Source of the DNA: Pithys albifrons albifrons
Taxonomy: Eukaryota; Chordata; Aves; Passeriformes; Thamnophilidae
Direction of reading: 5' to 3'
DNA: 64,000 nt
Assembly: GCF_047495875.1 (NCBI RefSeq)
Contig: NC_092497.1
Location: 30,994,375-31,058,374 of the forward strand
Positions 49,200 to 61,739 of the stretch are shown in pieces; position 1 is the first letter of the stretch; every line of letters starts with the position of its first letter. A program made the translations under genes and the position numbers. The notes under the pieces are model-generated. The model was not told the origin of the DNA, searched no databases, and was given only the letters and a program-made list of their open reading frames with translations.

Positions 49200-49335
49200 T
49201 AATGGTCCCTGGAGAAGGCTGGATATAGCTCTGGACTACTGGCTCCAGGTAGCCTGGCTTGAACAAAAGCTGGACAAGATGAACCCCAAAAGTCCCTTCA
49301 CACCTCAACCATTCTGTCAAGTATTTTCTTCCCTT
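49200..49335 (+). mobile_element. CR1 LINE 3' terminal fragment
   Basis: GGTAGCCTGGCTTGAACAAA, then TGGACAAGATGAACCCCAAA, AGTCCCTTCACACCTCAACC and ATTCTGTC match the 3' end of CR1 in the plus orientation. The 5' limit is approximate. Confidence 0.75.
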
Positions 49336-50624
49336 CTATTTACTTACCTGTAAAAACACCTGAAACCTGCAGTACCGTGTTAGAAATTATACTAATGATA
49401 TTTTCTGAATAAAAAGTAAAAAAAAAATTGTGCTTTGTTTACTCAAATTAAATTTAATGCTTGATATACCATACAGAGTACATACAAGTACCATACAAGC
49501 TTGATGTTTGGTACCAGAAACCTACCTGAAGACTTACTGAAGAGCACCACTGGCACAGGTCATACCTGTTCCACAAAATTAAGCTTGTTTTATATCTACC
49601 AGCTCAAGGCTACTTTATTGAGCTGTATGAATCAATTCTTGCACGTTTTTCCTTATTGCAGACTCATATATTCTAGTCTAGGCTCTTATGCAAATTGAGC
49701 TGTTCTTGATTACTGTTAGAGTTTTCATTTGATTGTGTCATCTTGTTTGTCTTTTGATGCTGTAATTTCCTTATTTCATGATGTTTTAACCACATTCACT
49801 GCAACTGTTAACAGAATAACTAGCAATTTTGGGGGTCAACTAGAAAGGCTTTAAAAATACTTGATTTTGGCAATTCATTCTAGTAATGTAACAATAACTT
49901 CATTTGATTACTTTGAGTTAGTGTTGGTTTGTATCCACTTTGGCAAAATACTGTAAAGTTTAGTCTTTTTTCCTTAATAACAAGCTTACCTGTGAGAAAC
50001 ACATGGGCTAAGGAATCCAAACAGGATTCAGGAAAACAAAGGCCATTTTTACTTGGCAAAATTTACCACAGTACCTTTACTGGGCTAATGTTCAGGCCAC
50101 TATCATGAAATCAAAGTAATTTAATTCCTGAACAGCATTATAGATGGACACACATCCATGGATCTGGTTTGTCCCATCGTCACTTTCAGCTATTCCCACC
50201 CAGTGGCTGCTCCAGTAGGATGGCTTTCCAAGGGCTTGTGGAGCTCTTGCTCTAGAATAAGGAGAAATGTGACATCTCAGAGACACAGTGTAAACTACAA
50301 CTACGGGTAGCAATAACATGATAAACCTGTCATTAAAACATCCATTCCAGTGTCTGTGTCAAATTCCAAGTTGATGTCCAGTCTCCTAACCAGAAGTACT
50401 TCAACTCCTATTCCATTTCATGTGATGATTTTTATTGTATAGACCACTTTTAAAGTCAACTTTCTCCACCCTACATTGGCTTATGTCTTAGATGGGAGAT
50501 GGATCCATTTCCTCTGAGACCAAAGAAAGGTCTTCCGGTTTGTTTCCATTAGGAAGGTGGATTAATACTGGCAGAAGATGACCTGAAGTCTAACAAAGGT
50601 CCTTAATTAGAGCTGTCATGAGGG
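49336..50624. other. Intron-like DNA, nothing recognised
   Basis: AT-rich and without a recognised exon or repeat. Confidence 0.5.
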
Positions 50625-51560
50625 TTTGAGCAAAGTTTCACTTGACCAGGTAGCTCAAAGCCTCATACAGCTTGACCTTGAACAGTTACAGGGATGAGGC
50701 ATGCACAACTTCTCTCAGCAACTTGTGCCTGTGTCTCACCACTCTCACATGGAAGAATTTCTTTCCTGTCTTTTCTAATCTAAATCTGCCCTCTGTCAGC
50801 TTAAAGCTCTTATCCCATTGTCCTATCACCCTTATCAAAAGCCCCTTGTCAGCTCTCTTGTAGCACCTTTAGGTATTGAAAGGTGCTCCAAGGTCCTGGA
50901 GCCTTCTCTTCCCCAGGATGAACAACTCTCTCAGTCTGTCTCCATTGTAGAGGTGCTGCAGCCCTCTGAGCATCTTCATTGCCTCCTCTGGACTTGCTCC
51001 AACAGGTGTATATCTGTCTTATTCTGAGCTCTCCAGAGCTGGATGCAGTGTTTCATACAGGGTCTCATGAGAGCAGTGCAGAGGGACAGAATCAACTACC
51101 TCAACGTTCATGATTCTTTTGATGCAGTCCAAGATATGGTTGTCTTTCTGGACTGGATGCACACATTTGTGGGTCACACTGAGTTTCTTGTCAACCAACA
51201 CCTGCAAACCATTTTCTTCAAAGCTGCTCCCAGCCTGTATTGGTGCTTGGGATTATCTACCCAGCCTGTATTGGTGCTTGGGATTGCCCTGAGCCATGTG
51301 TGGGACCTAGCACTTGGCCTTTTTGAACCTTTCAGGGTCCATCTCTTCTACAAGTCCACCTTTCAACACTCCTCTGGATGACATCCATTCCTTCCAGCAT
51401 CTCAACTGCAATACACAGCTTTGCTGTTGTTGGCAAACTTTCTAAGGGTGCACTCAATCCTGCTGTCCATGTTGCTGATGAGATGTCAGAAGACATTAAA
51501 CTGACACCAGCATGCGACCAAATCCTTGAGATATGGAGGAAAGTCCATGGAGGCGAGATC
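50625..51560 (-). mobile_element. Long CR1 LINE fragment
   Basis: The plus strand carries reverse-complement CR1 phrases in order: CAGCTTGACCTTGAACAGTT, GTGTCTCACCACTCTCACAT, GGAGCCTTCTCTTCCCCAGG, CCAGAGCTGGATGCAGTGTT, TTTTGATGCAGTCCAAGATA, CAGCCTGTATTGGTGCTTGG and CTAAGGGTGCACTCAATCCT. This covers the end of the reverse-transcriptase ORF and 3' region, about 0.9 kb. The terminal repeat is not evident at the low-coordinate end. A 31-bp tandem duplication lies inside. The ORFs here are fragments of the dead element or other phases. Confidence 0.93.
51229..51285. repeat. 31-bp tandem duplication inside CR1
   Basis: A 26-base word containing CAGCCTGTATTGGTGCTTGG is repeated exactly at 51229 and 51260. 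The CR1 sequence normally has it once, so the copy arose after insertion or in its source. Confidence 0.85.
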
Positions 51561-54035
51561 CTCACAGTACTTCTTGCTACAAAACCCAATTCCTTTTTGT
51601 AACTAAGACATTAATGAATTATAGCAAACATTTTAATCACTTAATAATGCTTTAATCAAAAGCTTATACAACTCCATCTGGAAATACATGTCATTTTTCC
51701 AGTTCGATGGCCATTTATTTCTCTCCACTGATTTTAAGGGAAATGCAAACAAGAAACTGTGAGATAATCTGCAGTACTTATTGCTCACAAACTAGAACTG
51801 CCTGTAAATTCCAGTGTGCTGAATGGCTGAATATCAGATCTTTTTGGAAAAGCTGGCTCTTGAGATGTGACCAAGAGGCAGTTATTCCTGAACTTACTTC
51901 TCAGTGCAAACACAGCTAAAAGACGGGGTTCCGAGAAGAGAATTCAATTGTCCTACTGCAGAAGGTTTATTTTAAAGGATCTCCTGTCATTGCTCTGACT
52001 GCTCATGCTGTCATTAATTGAAATACCAAGGGCAATGCTGCCAGGATTTACGTGTGGGCTGTTTCAGTACTGCAATTCTCAGGAAAAGAGTGAATGAAAA
52101 ATCTCTCACATTAAACAATAATGCTTCTATATCTAGCAGCATCTCATGAATTTGTTACAGATTACCCTAATGAAGGTTTAGACTGTTGCCCATATGAACA
52201 CAGGGTATGAATTATTCATTAGCTCCTCTAATGTCTTACTGTTGTTCACATAAGACAAGAATACAAGAAATATAAGCAAAAACATGTGAGGAAATTGTTA
52301 ATTCAGCAGCACAGAAAGTTATACAGTTTTAAACTGTTCTTATATTACAAAGAATCAGCCTGGAAATAGCTTATATTAAATCATTATCCAAAATCTCTGT
52401 TGAGAACTCCTAAAACATTAGTGATCTTAATCTAGTGGCATTGCATGTAAGCACCAAATACAAATAGCTAACTTTTCTTTTCTGAAATCCTACTCCATTT
52501 AAATTAATTCTTCTGCTGCTTCAGTGTAGCTTGGGAGTTCATTAAGTGGGGTAGAAATGTTATGACTAATATGACCCATCCTCAACAGAAATCAAGATTT
52601 ATTCACACCTTATTAAAGCACCAGTCTGCATCTCAAGTAACACTTAGAATTTCTTTTACAGAATACCTTTTAGATTATTTACATAGAATAAATACAAAGA
52701 AAGAGAAGATACACTCTGATGGAGGATTTTCAGTGCTGGGTAGCATGCAGTAAATACTGACTGGTTGCTGTCCAAGCCCCTATTTACCTGACTAAAATAA
52801 CCTCGGTAACATTCAGTCTTTCACAACAGCAAAACAGATGTCAGAGATTGGAAGCTAATGCTGTTTTAAAAAATTCCACTTCTGAACAGGATTTTTCTTT
52901 TAAACTACAGTAATCTTCCCCAAAGGAGAAAAAAGTTAGTAAATGAATGTTAAATCTATGAAAATTGTAGTAACATAATTTTCCAAGGCACTACAGAACA
53001 ATGCCAGATTGCACATATCTGTCCAGAGCTGATGGTTACATCTCAACCCATGAAGAAATGTGCTTAAAGCATCTGGCTGTTGTGAGCTCTCAAAGAAAGC
53101 ACTGCTAAATTTTCCAACCCTTAAAAATATCCTGCAGTATACTAAGTTTAATCTGAAAGGTTAAAGCTCATTAACAACCTCATAAATGCAGACAGATATG
53201 AAAATCTAACTTGACAAATGAACAACTGCATCCCACAGAGCATGGTCAAATATTGTTCCATCTTTTAAATTAATACTGTATAGGCTGTATCTTCCTTTGA
53301 ACCTGATTTTATGTTCTACAGAAATATTCCACCTATGGCTTTTAGAAAATCTGATAATCAAACATTAAAGTTCTGTTAACAGCTTTATGTATTTTAGATT
53401 ACTTTCCTACAGAGATTGGAGGTTTTCCTTTTACATTGACAACTATGTCTACTTTCTGGAATTATTACATATTAACTGAAGTATCTCTGTATTATTTCAT
53501 GTGCTCCTTATGATTTATGATTCATCAATGAAAAAGCATAGCTGCGTATTTCTAAAACAACAGAAAACTCACATTAACATTGTTGGATGCAGTAAATAAT
53601 TTGCTATGTAAACTAGACTTCTGCTGATCAGCATTTAAGAAAGTGTCTTGTTTCACTTAGCTATAACTTTCACTAGTGTACTTTATTATAACCTTGTTGC
53701 CTACATAGTGAGATATTTTTCCAAGTAACTGTGATAAATTTCCCAGGTTTTGGCACCACTATTATTTTTCTTATTCTCCTATATACAATGTCATTCATTA
53801 CTTAAAGACAAAGGAAGAGCAGAAAAACTCAAGCAACAAATAGACAAGAAAACTTCAATCCCATACAAAAAAAAAAAAGCTTGTAGGCTACATAAAATAG
53901 AAACAGCCATATCATTTCAACCACATCTTGTTGTAGAAGGGTTAAAATGGAGTCAGAACCAAATGTATTTTTAAATAAACAAGCTGTTCCTGGACACAAA
54001 CACATACGCTGTTTACCACAAACAAATGGACATAC
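51561..54035. other. FAM172A intron, downstream of exon 54036-54120
   Basis: No transposon is recognised. The next FAM172A exon, which should continue with a codon split after its first base and encode the last roughly 48 residues, was not found here or by eye further down. Confidence 0.5.
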
Positions 54036-54120
54036 CTGCAGAGACACGGGGGCAATCTGGCAGCATGGACTCCACTGAAGTGTCCAGGGGCTCAGAGCTG
54101 GACACCCAGTTACAGCAGTT
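54036..54120 (-). CDS. FAM172A: FAM172A (ARB2A) coding exon, C-terminal region
   Basis: The 85-bp exon encodes [15 protein letters not shown] followed by [13 protein letters not shown] and the first base of a Gly codon. This matches the vertebrate FAM172A protein as I recall it, roughly residues 341-368 of about 416. The acceptor is TGTTCTTACAG, with a fair pyrimidine tract, and the donor is GTATGT. It joins in phase 0 to the exon at 57244-57360, restoring MRENCCNWV across the junction. FAM172A is a nuclear protein with an Arb2-type alpha/beta-hydrolase-like domain, reported to link chromatin and Argonaute factors to alternative splicing. This segment lies after the core of that domain. No break or stop is present. 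Confidence 0.93.
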
Positions 54121-57100
54121 CTGTAAGAACAGGCAGCAGTTTTGGGGTAAGCCAAAAACTCAGAGCAAAACTAAATACAGATGTTTTAAGTAAGGACAAT
54201 GATCACATCAAAATACTCAAACTAATTTACATAGCAGTCAAAGGGAGACTGGAAAGTACACTACACCAGTTTATTCACTTACCATTGATGAAATACTGTG
54301 GTTTCATACTAAATAAGTAAAGAGTAAGACCATAATTCAGGAGATTTGTAAAGCACTTAAATAGCATGTCTCTAAGTGCTACTCTGCGAGCTAGTGAACT
54401 TGAGGAGTTGCTTGGACCAAAAAGTGCCAGAATTACCCAGCACACATTTTAAGCTTTTCCTTTCTGCTGCTGTTAATATAAACACTGAGCCTGCTCTCTT
54501 GTCAACATTAAAAAATCAGAACTTTTCAGGGTGTTTTGGTGGGTACACTGTGGAAAGAATGTTTTCTGAATAATGATGAAACAACATACTATAAATGAAC
54601 AGAAGCCATCAAGATATCAGATTAATATTCAAGTAATTGGAAATACATCTGAGATGAATTGTGCATGAACAGGCAAATACCAGTCTTTGGAGAATTATAA
54701 TCAGGAAGCATTTACACTTAACTTTCATTCCTGAACCTCTGAGTAGGATGAATTTTCTAAATTTTTTGCTCCGAATGCTATCTATTCAGAGTAGTCCATG
54801 AATTAAAGTATTAAATAATATGCTTTTAATGAAATATGCTGAAACTATATAAAATCTACTGAATTAAAGATTTAATTATAAAGCAACTACATTTTTAATA
54901 AGATTAACAGCAGAACAAGAAGATCTATGTGGCATGCCCTATATAAAATCTGAGTGTTCCCCTTCTGAAAACCTGATGAACTTCATTAAGGGGAAAGGAA
55001 AAACCTGCACAAATTTTTTTTGAAAGACACAATGAATTTTTCAGAGAGATTGCTAAAAAATCATACCATAAATCATGATAGTAAAAATGGACATTTTCTA
55101 TTCTGGTAAACAAGCATGTATTGTGTATTTCTAGATGCTTGCTGCCCTAGTTGTGCACCATGGAGTCCGTCCTCACTGTGGAAAGATCCTTGACTGGTAG
55201 ATCAAGTGTCTTATTGTATTTCCTTAATTCATTCTGTCTGGAAGAAGATGTCAGCTGTGTTGCAGTGAGAAGAGAATTTCAAAGGCTTCAGTCCCCACCA
55301 ATAAAGGGCAAGGAACGGCTTTTGAATAGATTTGTCAAGGCAACCCTACTGTTCTGGGACCAGGGAGAGCAGGAACAACATAAAGGAAGGGTTGCTGCGT
55401 GAGATTAGAAAGTGAAGTTCACAAAGCATGGCAGATTTTTGTAAGAAACAGTAGATCAATGAAACTATTGAACTCGATGGAAAAAAAAACAACAAACACA
55501 CCATCAAGTAATACAACATTTTTAGCAAAAAAATTGTTAAAATGGAAGTATTTCACATAGGTTTTAAGGTTTAAAGTAGTAAAGCATTATACATTTTTAC
55601 AAATTGCATGTATAATTTTAATTAACAGGTGAATGTGAAGTTGCAAATGTAAGATGGTAGAAATGATAAAAGAAGTAGAATTTTTTTACAATCATTTGAA
55701 ATAAGTAAAATTAATATTAACTACTGATAAAACACTACATCAGAAAGCTGGAGATAATACAGAAGATTAGCACACAATTAACTAGCTTTTATATACAACG
55801 TGACACTTGCCTGTAAGAAATAAGTATTCTCGAAAGCAGTGTCAAGATATGTAAATGGATGATTTGTTTTATCATTCATCACAGCTCCTAATAAATTCAA
55901 AAATCATGACTTCTATAGGTACTAAAAATAGGCCAGGAATGATACAGGAAAGATAGCTCCAATGAAGAATTACTTTTTTAACAATTCATTCTTTCAATGA
56001 CAGCAATTAGCCCTACAGACAGGCAGCGATTAGGTGTATATTTTAATTATTATTCATTTTACCAATAGCCTTAATCCTGATTAAAGTAAGAGATATCCAG
56101 GTGATATGCTAGTCTTAATACCACTCAGCCACATTTCACATATGTAAAATTCTTCTTTCTTATAGGAGATTTTTAATGCTAATTCAAGTTATGACACTTC
56201 ATCCATATTTTAGGCCATTAATCATTTAACATATTCTTTAATATCTACTTTCTGCAAATGAAATTAAAAGTAATGCACTTGTCTTATTCAGACTAAATGC
56301 TTAAAGAAAAATGGAGTTGTCAGATTCAAATTACAGGATTTAAAATTTCAGGTTTACTACAAAACACATATTTTAAGATTTTGATTTCCCACAATGAAAA
56401 TGGGGATTTCTCTGACAAAGCCCGTAGGGATTACCATTCTTTATATTTTTTACATTTAAGTCAGAACTGTCATGCTGCATCCCAGGTGATCCTCTATTCC
56501 TATCAGTCGTGGCCTATAAAATTTTAAGGTTAAGTCAGGAATAGGCACTCTATACACAAAGTTTCACTAAATCCATGAGAAAAAGACAAGTCTAACAGAA
56601 CGTTCAGGATGCTACTAGTTCAAATTTGCTCCATGAACCTATTATTTTAGTGTTCTGCCATGGGCATGTAGAAAACATACAGATAAGCCTGATCTGGAGA
56701 GGACAAGACTCATGAAAAATATTGTAGTTGCTCTCTCTTTAAAAAATACAATTTCTAAAATCTTAGCAACCCCATACTTCATTCAGTATGAGAGCTTCAG
56801 AGCACTATAGAAGTAATTACATATCATAAAACTTCTGAGGGAAAGGATATTTTGGCAGTTGTGCAAATCATCAAACTGAGTCATGAAGAGCTTAAAGGAG
56901 CTTTGCCACCATTGCCAGATCAAGCTAGAAGCATGGGGTGCGCACAGGACTTTGCTCCAGATATCAGGGAGTGCATGGACTGCCTTAGTATGTCTTTAAA
57001 TTATTGTGCAGCAGGAAGAAACTCTGGGCTTAGTTCTTAATATTTTGACTGCTAACTTTGAAATTCAGAAATGGCTTTAATCTTGATTATTTTAGGGGCT

Positions 57101-57243
57101 GGTATGGACACATGATTTCCACGGTTCTGTAATGTGCTGTCTTTCACACCCAAAAAAATAGATGATGTCAGGAGATAAAGACATGTTTATTGAGCCATGT
57201 ACAAATGTATATACTTCAACTCTTTAAAAAAACATAGCCTCAC
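54121..57243 (-). other. FAM172A: FAM172A intron (3.1 kb)
   Basis: A phase 0 intron bounded by GTGAGG at the 57.2 kb side and TTACAG at the 54.1 kb side, read on the minus strand. It contains AT-rich sequence and no recognised transposon. An 83-codon plus-strand frame at 55151-55402 has no family resemblance. Confidence 0.8.
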
Positions 57244-57360
57244 CTCTCGCATCCACTCTCGAATTGTTTTTCCAACTTCTTGATGCCACACATTGTGAAC
57301 AGAGTCTGTCAATGCCACAGCCGTTACCTTGTTCTTTACTTCCGCCTCTCGTTGAATCAT
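57244..57360 (-). CDS. FAM172A: FAM172A (ARB2A) coding exon, Arb2 domain part
   Basis: The 117-bp exon encodes 39 residues, including [20 protein letters not shown] and [19 protein letters not shown]. This matches the family closely; compared with human I note A-D-V replaced by A-E-V and HQEA by HQEV, from memory. It follows the VAHSYGGLAF nucleophile-elbow-like motif, which must be in the preceding exon beyond this window or unseen. The acceptor is ATTTTTAACAG, with a modest pyrimidine tract, and the donor is GAG|GTGAGG. Both ends are phase 0, so skipping it would keep frame. The initial ATG is an internal Met, not the start of the protein. Confidence 0.95.
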
Positions 57361-60300
57361 CTGTTAAAAATATTGGATTTAAATTCATTCTTTCTATTGA
57401 ATAGAGTCTGCTTAGTCAGAGATAATGATCTTAATTCAAAAAAGAAAGAGCAATACAGAATCAATACTTGACTTCACTTGTAAAAGTTTATACAAATCCT
57501 AACACCTCCAGAAACACTGAAAGACCTAATATCTTTTATAAAAGAAATAATACTAACTTTTAACTGACTGAACTATTCAGTCCTATTATTTTCCATGTGG
57601 CTTGACAATTCTAGGATTAAAGGCATCATAGTGAAAAAAATGGAAGATTCCCCGAGGACACCTTTTACAAGATTCTCCAAGTTCCTATTTCAGTGCTTCA
57701 GGGAAGCTGGTACCTGTGGTTCACTGTAAGCTACTCATGACTATCATCTACTAATTTTCAGTATACTGCTGTAGTTTTTTTGAAGTACAATCTTACTTTG
57801 ACTAGGGTTTTTTTCTTTTCTTTATCCAATTTGGCTATCTTGCACTCACATCATGGTCCCAAAATACTTTGTGGTCTCTCTTATAGATATATACTTGCCC
57901 AGCTAAACTGAAGCCTCTCAATATTTTTAGGATATTAAAGGATAATTAGGATGTTGTTGTAAATGACAGCATGACTAAATAATATCAGTTCTAAAATCAA
58001 TTAAATGATTGCTGCAAATAACATGAGCAAACTGACAAAGATGCTGTGGTTGCAAGATAAAAGATACTGGGAAAGAATAGATTGATATCAAAAAGAGACA
58101 AAAAGGTTTTTATCTTCTGACATAAGTGACCCTAATTTGTAACACTGGATCAAAGAAAGCATAGTAAATTATACTTATAAAACCAGCTTTTTGCAACTAG
58201 TGTCTTTATATTGTGTATGCACTAAAGTTAATGGATTTTTTTAAGCTTCCTTTTGTACAAAATGCAACACATACAACATTTCCAAAATCAGGCATTCTTT
58301 GTTCATGCTCTAGTAACTGCTTACGGCACACAGCTTGTACCTCCAAACCCTCCGTTCCATGTCCTTGCCGTAACACTGGCTCCAAAATCCTACCAGAAAA
58401 TAAGTTCTTTGAAAGCGACAGTATCTAAAAAGAAGACCTGTCAGCACTACACACCCTACTTGCTTTAAACCCTGCTGTACATTGAATAAGCTTTTGAAAC
58501 ACACCATATGTAATAATACTCCTGTTTCAGTGCTGAGCATTCCAGCACTTATTTGGCTGCACTGTTTTATACAAAACACCAATTTAAACAGGCAAAGGTG
58601 CAAATATTTCACTGCCCCTGAAGCCCATGTACCTACCAATTACTTGGAGTTATTACATGCTGAGGGAAGCTTAAAATCATTACCAGCTCATAGTATTCTA
58701 GTAAGACTTCCTCCATGAAGTGCTGGTATTCAGAAGCACTTCTAATGACCATCAAAGAAAAAAAATGCAGTCTGCTTTAGAAAAGCAGTTTTTACTAAAG
58801 CTATTGTGTCCCACATTTCTGTTTTAAAAACTAGTCACCCAGTTCAACTAAGAACACCACCTTTTTCTTCAAATCACAAGAAAATACAAATGTGGAGTTC
58901 TCTTTTTCCTTTCTAGACTTGGCTTAGGTTTGCTAGTCTCCATTTCTCTACGGACATGGAAGAACTGGCAGTCATTGATTTTTGATGACTTAGCCACAGT
59001 GCTAATGTTAGAATAATGTCTCATGGATGCAGCAGCAAAGAGGGATTGAAGAGATTAATTCTAGTTACGTATTTCCTTACATCCAGCCCAGAAGAAACAA
59101 GTTTTGGTAGGCATCCGTGCCCTTATGAGTCAACTTAGAAAGAAAGAGACAAAAACAATATATCAAGTGGGGAAAGTATCGAGGTTATAACCTTCACTTA
59201 AACAAGAAGTCTAATGTGTCCATCTTTAAGTGACACAGAAATGTCACAACAGAGCATGTCAAACCCAGGACACTTTAGCTTCTATCAGAATAGCTCAAGC
59301 TCCCTGCTGTAACAGAACATTCACTGAGAACAATCATCAGCAAGAACACATCCAGGTTAAGATCAAGAAGCAGACTCTCTTATCAGGAATGATGAATTAT
59401 CCTGTAAGAAAGTACAAGAAGCATCTGTACTTTCAGACACAGATGCTTCAATGCTCAGCAAATGCTTTAGATTCAATGGATTGAAACATACTTAACTTTT
59501 CTAAAACCAGTTTCAAATTAACACAAATTTTAAAAATTAAATGAGTAGAATAAATTTGTCAGAGTACAATTTATTAACATTAAACAAAAATGTAGCATTC
59601 AGATGACATTCAAATTTGATATAACTGCAGAGTTGTTCCAAATTCCAAAGGAAGGATGATAAAGGATGACGCAAGATTTACACTTCCCAAAACTAGTTTT
59701 ATTCCACACAGCCTGTACAGTCTTTTGAGGTGGACATAATAATAAAATTGAAGATATTTCATTGACTACAGTAACAAAAATTATATTTATTAAAATTCAG
59801 AATAATGACGGTTTTTTTACTGAAGCAAACAAAGGCCTAAGGGTTTTACCTAAAGCTCATTTTATGCCTTACACTCTGTCCATCAGTAAATTTCATCAAC
59901 TGGAAATTTTCACATCCTATGAATTACTTAAATCCCTGCTCAATGCCCATTTTCAAGTCTTAAATTATTCTTTGCTGAATAGATTTTGCAGGAAGACATC
60001 TCTCTGTGAACCACTTTATTGGATGGTTTTCAGCTCCACTCACTCTGTCCTGACACTCCTTCTTCCGATAATTCAGCTATAGCCAGAAGTAGGTAAACTG
60101 GCACTTCTCTGTCATGTAAACTAGGTCTCATGTTTTACCGCATCACTCAGCACACCATTCTGGGTACTTTGGACTTCCCTAACCATTTTCTTTCTTTAGG
60201 CATTTCCATTTTACCTTTGCTCTTGTGTTCCTTCTTTGTAGTCATAGTAAAGTTTGATTTGTAACTCATTAAGCATATATCAATATATATTTGTTTCCCC

Positions 60301-60570
60301 TAGAAGGATAAGTTGTAGACCAGTTTTTATTGTAACATGAAAGCATTCAAGCATCCTTTTGAAAGTCCTCTCTATGCCAGTAGCTGAAAATTTGTTTCTT
60401 CCCTTTGGAAGGGAAAATGTCAGTTATCTAGTTGCAGGAGTAGTCAGGTCTAATGGTTATATAAGCAAGAACTTGAAATTCCCTAAAAATCTATTCCTTA
60501 AATTAATACATAATAATTACTCATTTATTGGTCAATTTAACAAGTATTCTACTGCTAATCTGTCTGTAAA
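57361..60570 (-). other. FAM172A: FAM172A intron, part between exon and element 2
   Basis: AT-rich and without an exon by eye: I looked for sequence encoding the preceding VAHSYGG motif and did not find it. Frames up to 109 codons on either strand match nothing known. Confidence 0.55.
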
Positions 60571-60575
60571 GTCAG
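60571..60575. other. Target-site duplication, left copy, element 2
   Basis: GTCAG, identical to 63340-63344. The 5-bp length agrees with the exact GTAAT duplication around the related solo LTR at 31952. Confidence 0.8.
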
Positions 60576-61202
60576 TGTCTTGGTTTGAGATAAGCAACTA
60601 CCAACCCCCCCAAGCACAGAGAGAAAAGCCTCCCTCCTAACACCAGGGAAAGGGAGGAAAAGAGAGGGTAAAGAAAAAAAAACACGTCAAACTGCATTTA
60701 TACTAAATCTACATATATTTTTCACAGAAAGAAAGAGACAATTAGAAGAGAGTACAAATATACACTCACACAAGTCTGCAACAACAAGTTCCCCACCTCA
60801 ACTTCTTAACAAACACACAAATTCTACTGTCCTAACTACACTTTACTTAAGAAGAAGCTTATTCCCCAGGGAGACAAACCCAAGCAGAAAGGAGAGACCC
60901 AGAACAACGCATTTTACTTTCCTGAGGTACCCTGTGAGCCAGTGGTGGGCCTGGTCCTCTCCATCCCCCCTGGGACAGCATCGTGCGTCCTCCCAAGAGG
61001 AGGGCTGAGAAGCGACTGCCTTAACCACTCCCACACTGGTTCCTACTTTCCTGGAGATGATGTCATAATGTGGTATGGAATACAAAATTACTGGCTAGAA
61101 GAGGTCAGCTGTTAGCTCAGCCCAGCTCAAGTCAGCTGACAGCTTCGGCCTAGTCCAAACTTCAGAGCCCAAATCTAGGCCCACCTAGGTGAACCCATAA
61201 CA
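60576..61202 (-). repeat. 3' LTR of element 2 (element 1 type)
   Basis: On the minus strand it starts TGTTATGGGTTCACC and ends CAAACCAAGACA, 627 bp. It follows the LTRs of element 1 along most of its length: GCTGACTTGAGCTGGGCTGA, TTGTATTCCATACCA, GGAAAGTAAAATG, GAATTTGTGT. The U5 hairpin conserved in the other LTRs is lost here. An 80-codon frame starting at a TTG is not in the same frame throughout as that in element 1. Confidence 0.85.
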
Positions 61203-61214
61203 TTCTCCACCCCT
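61203..61214 (-). other. Polypurine tract of element 2
   Basis: AAGGGGTGGAGA on the minus strand, immediately before the 3' LTR, matches AAGGGGTGGAATA in element 1. Confidence 0.75.
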
Positions 61215-61233
61215 TATTCCATACCATATTATG
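61215..61233 (-). promoter_or_regulatory. Pre-PPT arm of predicted duplex, element 2
   Basis: These 19 bases pair with 61064-61082 in U3 at 18 of 19 positions (one A-C mismatch). The arrangement matches element 1. Confidence 0.5.
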
Positions 61234-61448
61234 TCACTCATATCTTAGGTTCTCATGCTTAAACACTCTTTATTGTTCCTGGTCTGTTTTCCACCCCTCC
61301 ATAATGTGGCTAAGAGTCCATTAGGATGGGGTAGATATTTCAGACAGGAACAAACCAGTTCAACTCAGGTCATCTTATCTGATGATTCATGTCTTTCACT
61401 AGGGTTACCATCCTCTCCTCATGAGTCCTTAGTTTCCCACTGGGGTTA

Positions 61449-61680
61449 GAATAGTGTTCACAGTCAGATCCACCCCTTGGCCTCATCCACCTACAGGTGG
61501 TCTGAGGCATCATAAGCCCATTGAGCCATGAACAACCCTCCCCCAGCCAGTCCAGGGTGTGATGTTCTTCATTGGCTCAGCCCTTGGGCACATCAACACT
61601 CACACGACGGGTTTTCAAAGATTCAACTCAAACGGCAGTGTCCCATCACACATCGACAGCTTACGAAGGCTTCTCTTCAT
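61449..61680 (-). repeat. Internal duplication, copy B
   Basis: About 232 bp that repeat 62251-62485 in the same orientation, sharing CCACCTACAGGTG, CCCATTGAGCCA and GATTCAACTCAAAC. Element 1 has this block once (about 1940-2170), so it was duplicated in element 2's lineage. Confidence 0.8.
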
Positions 61681-61739
61681 GTCTTTCTCTTCGGTCACAC
61701 AGAAGTACTACAGTTCACCATGTGACCCATCCCCCTTAG

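Noticed and set aside
50672..51602. Several ORFs of 60-112 codons
   Set aside because: They are other-phase or antisense readings of a dead CR1 fragment.
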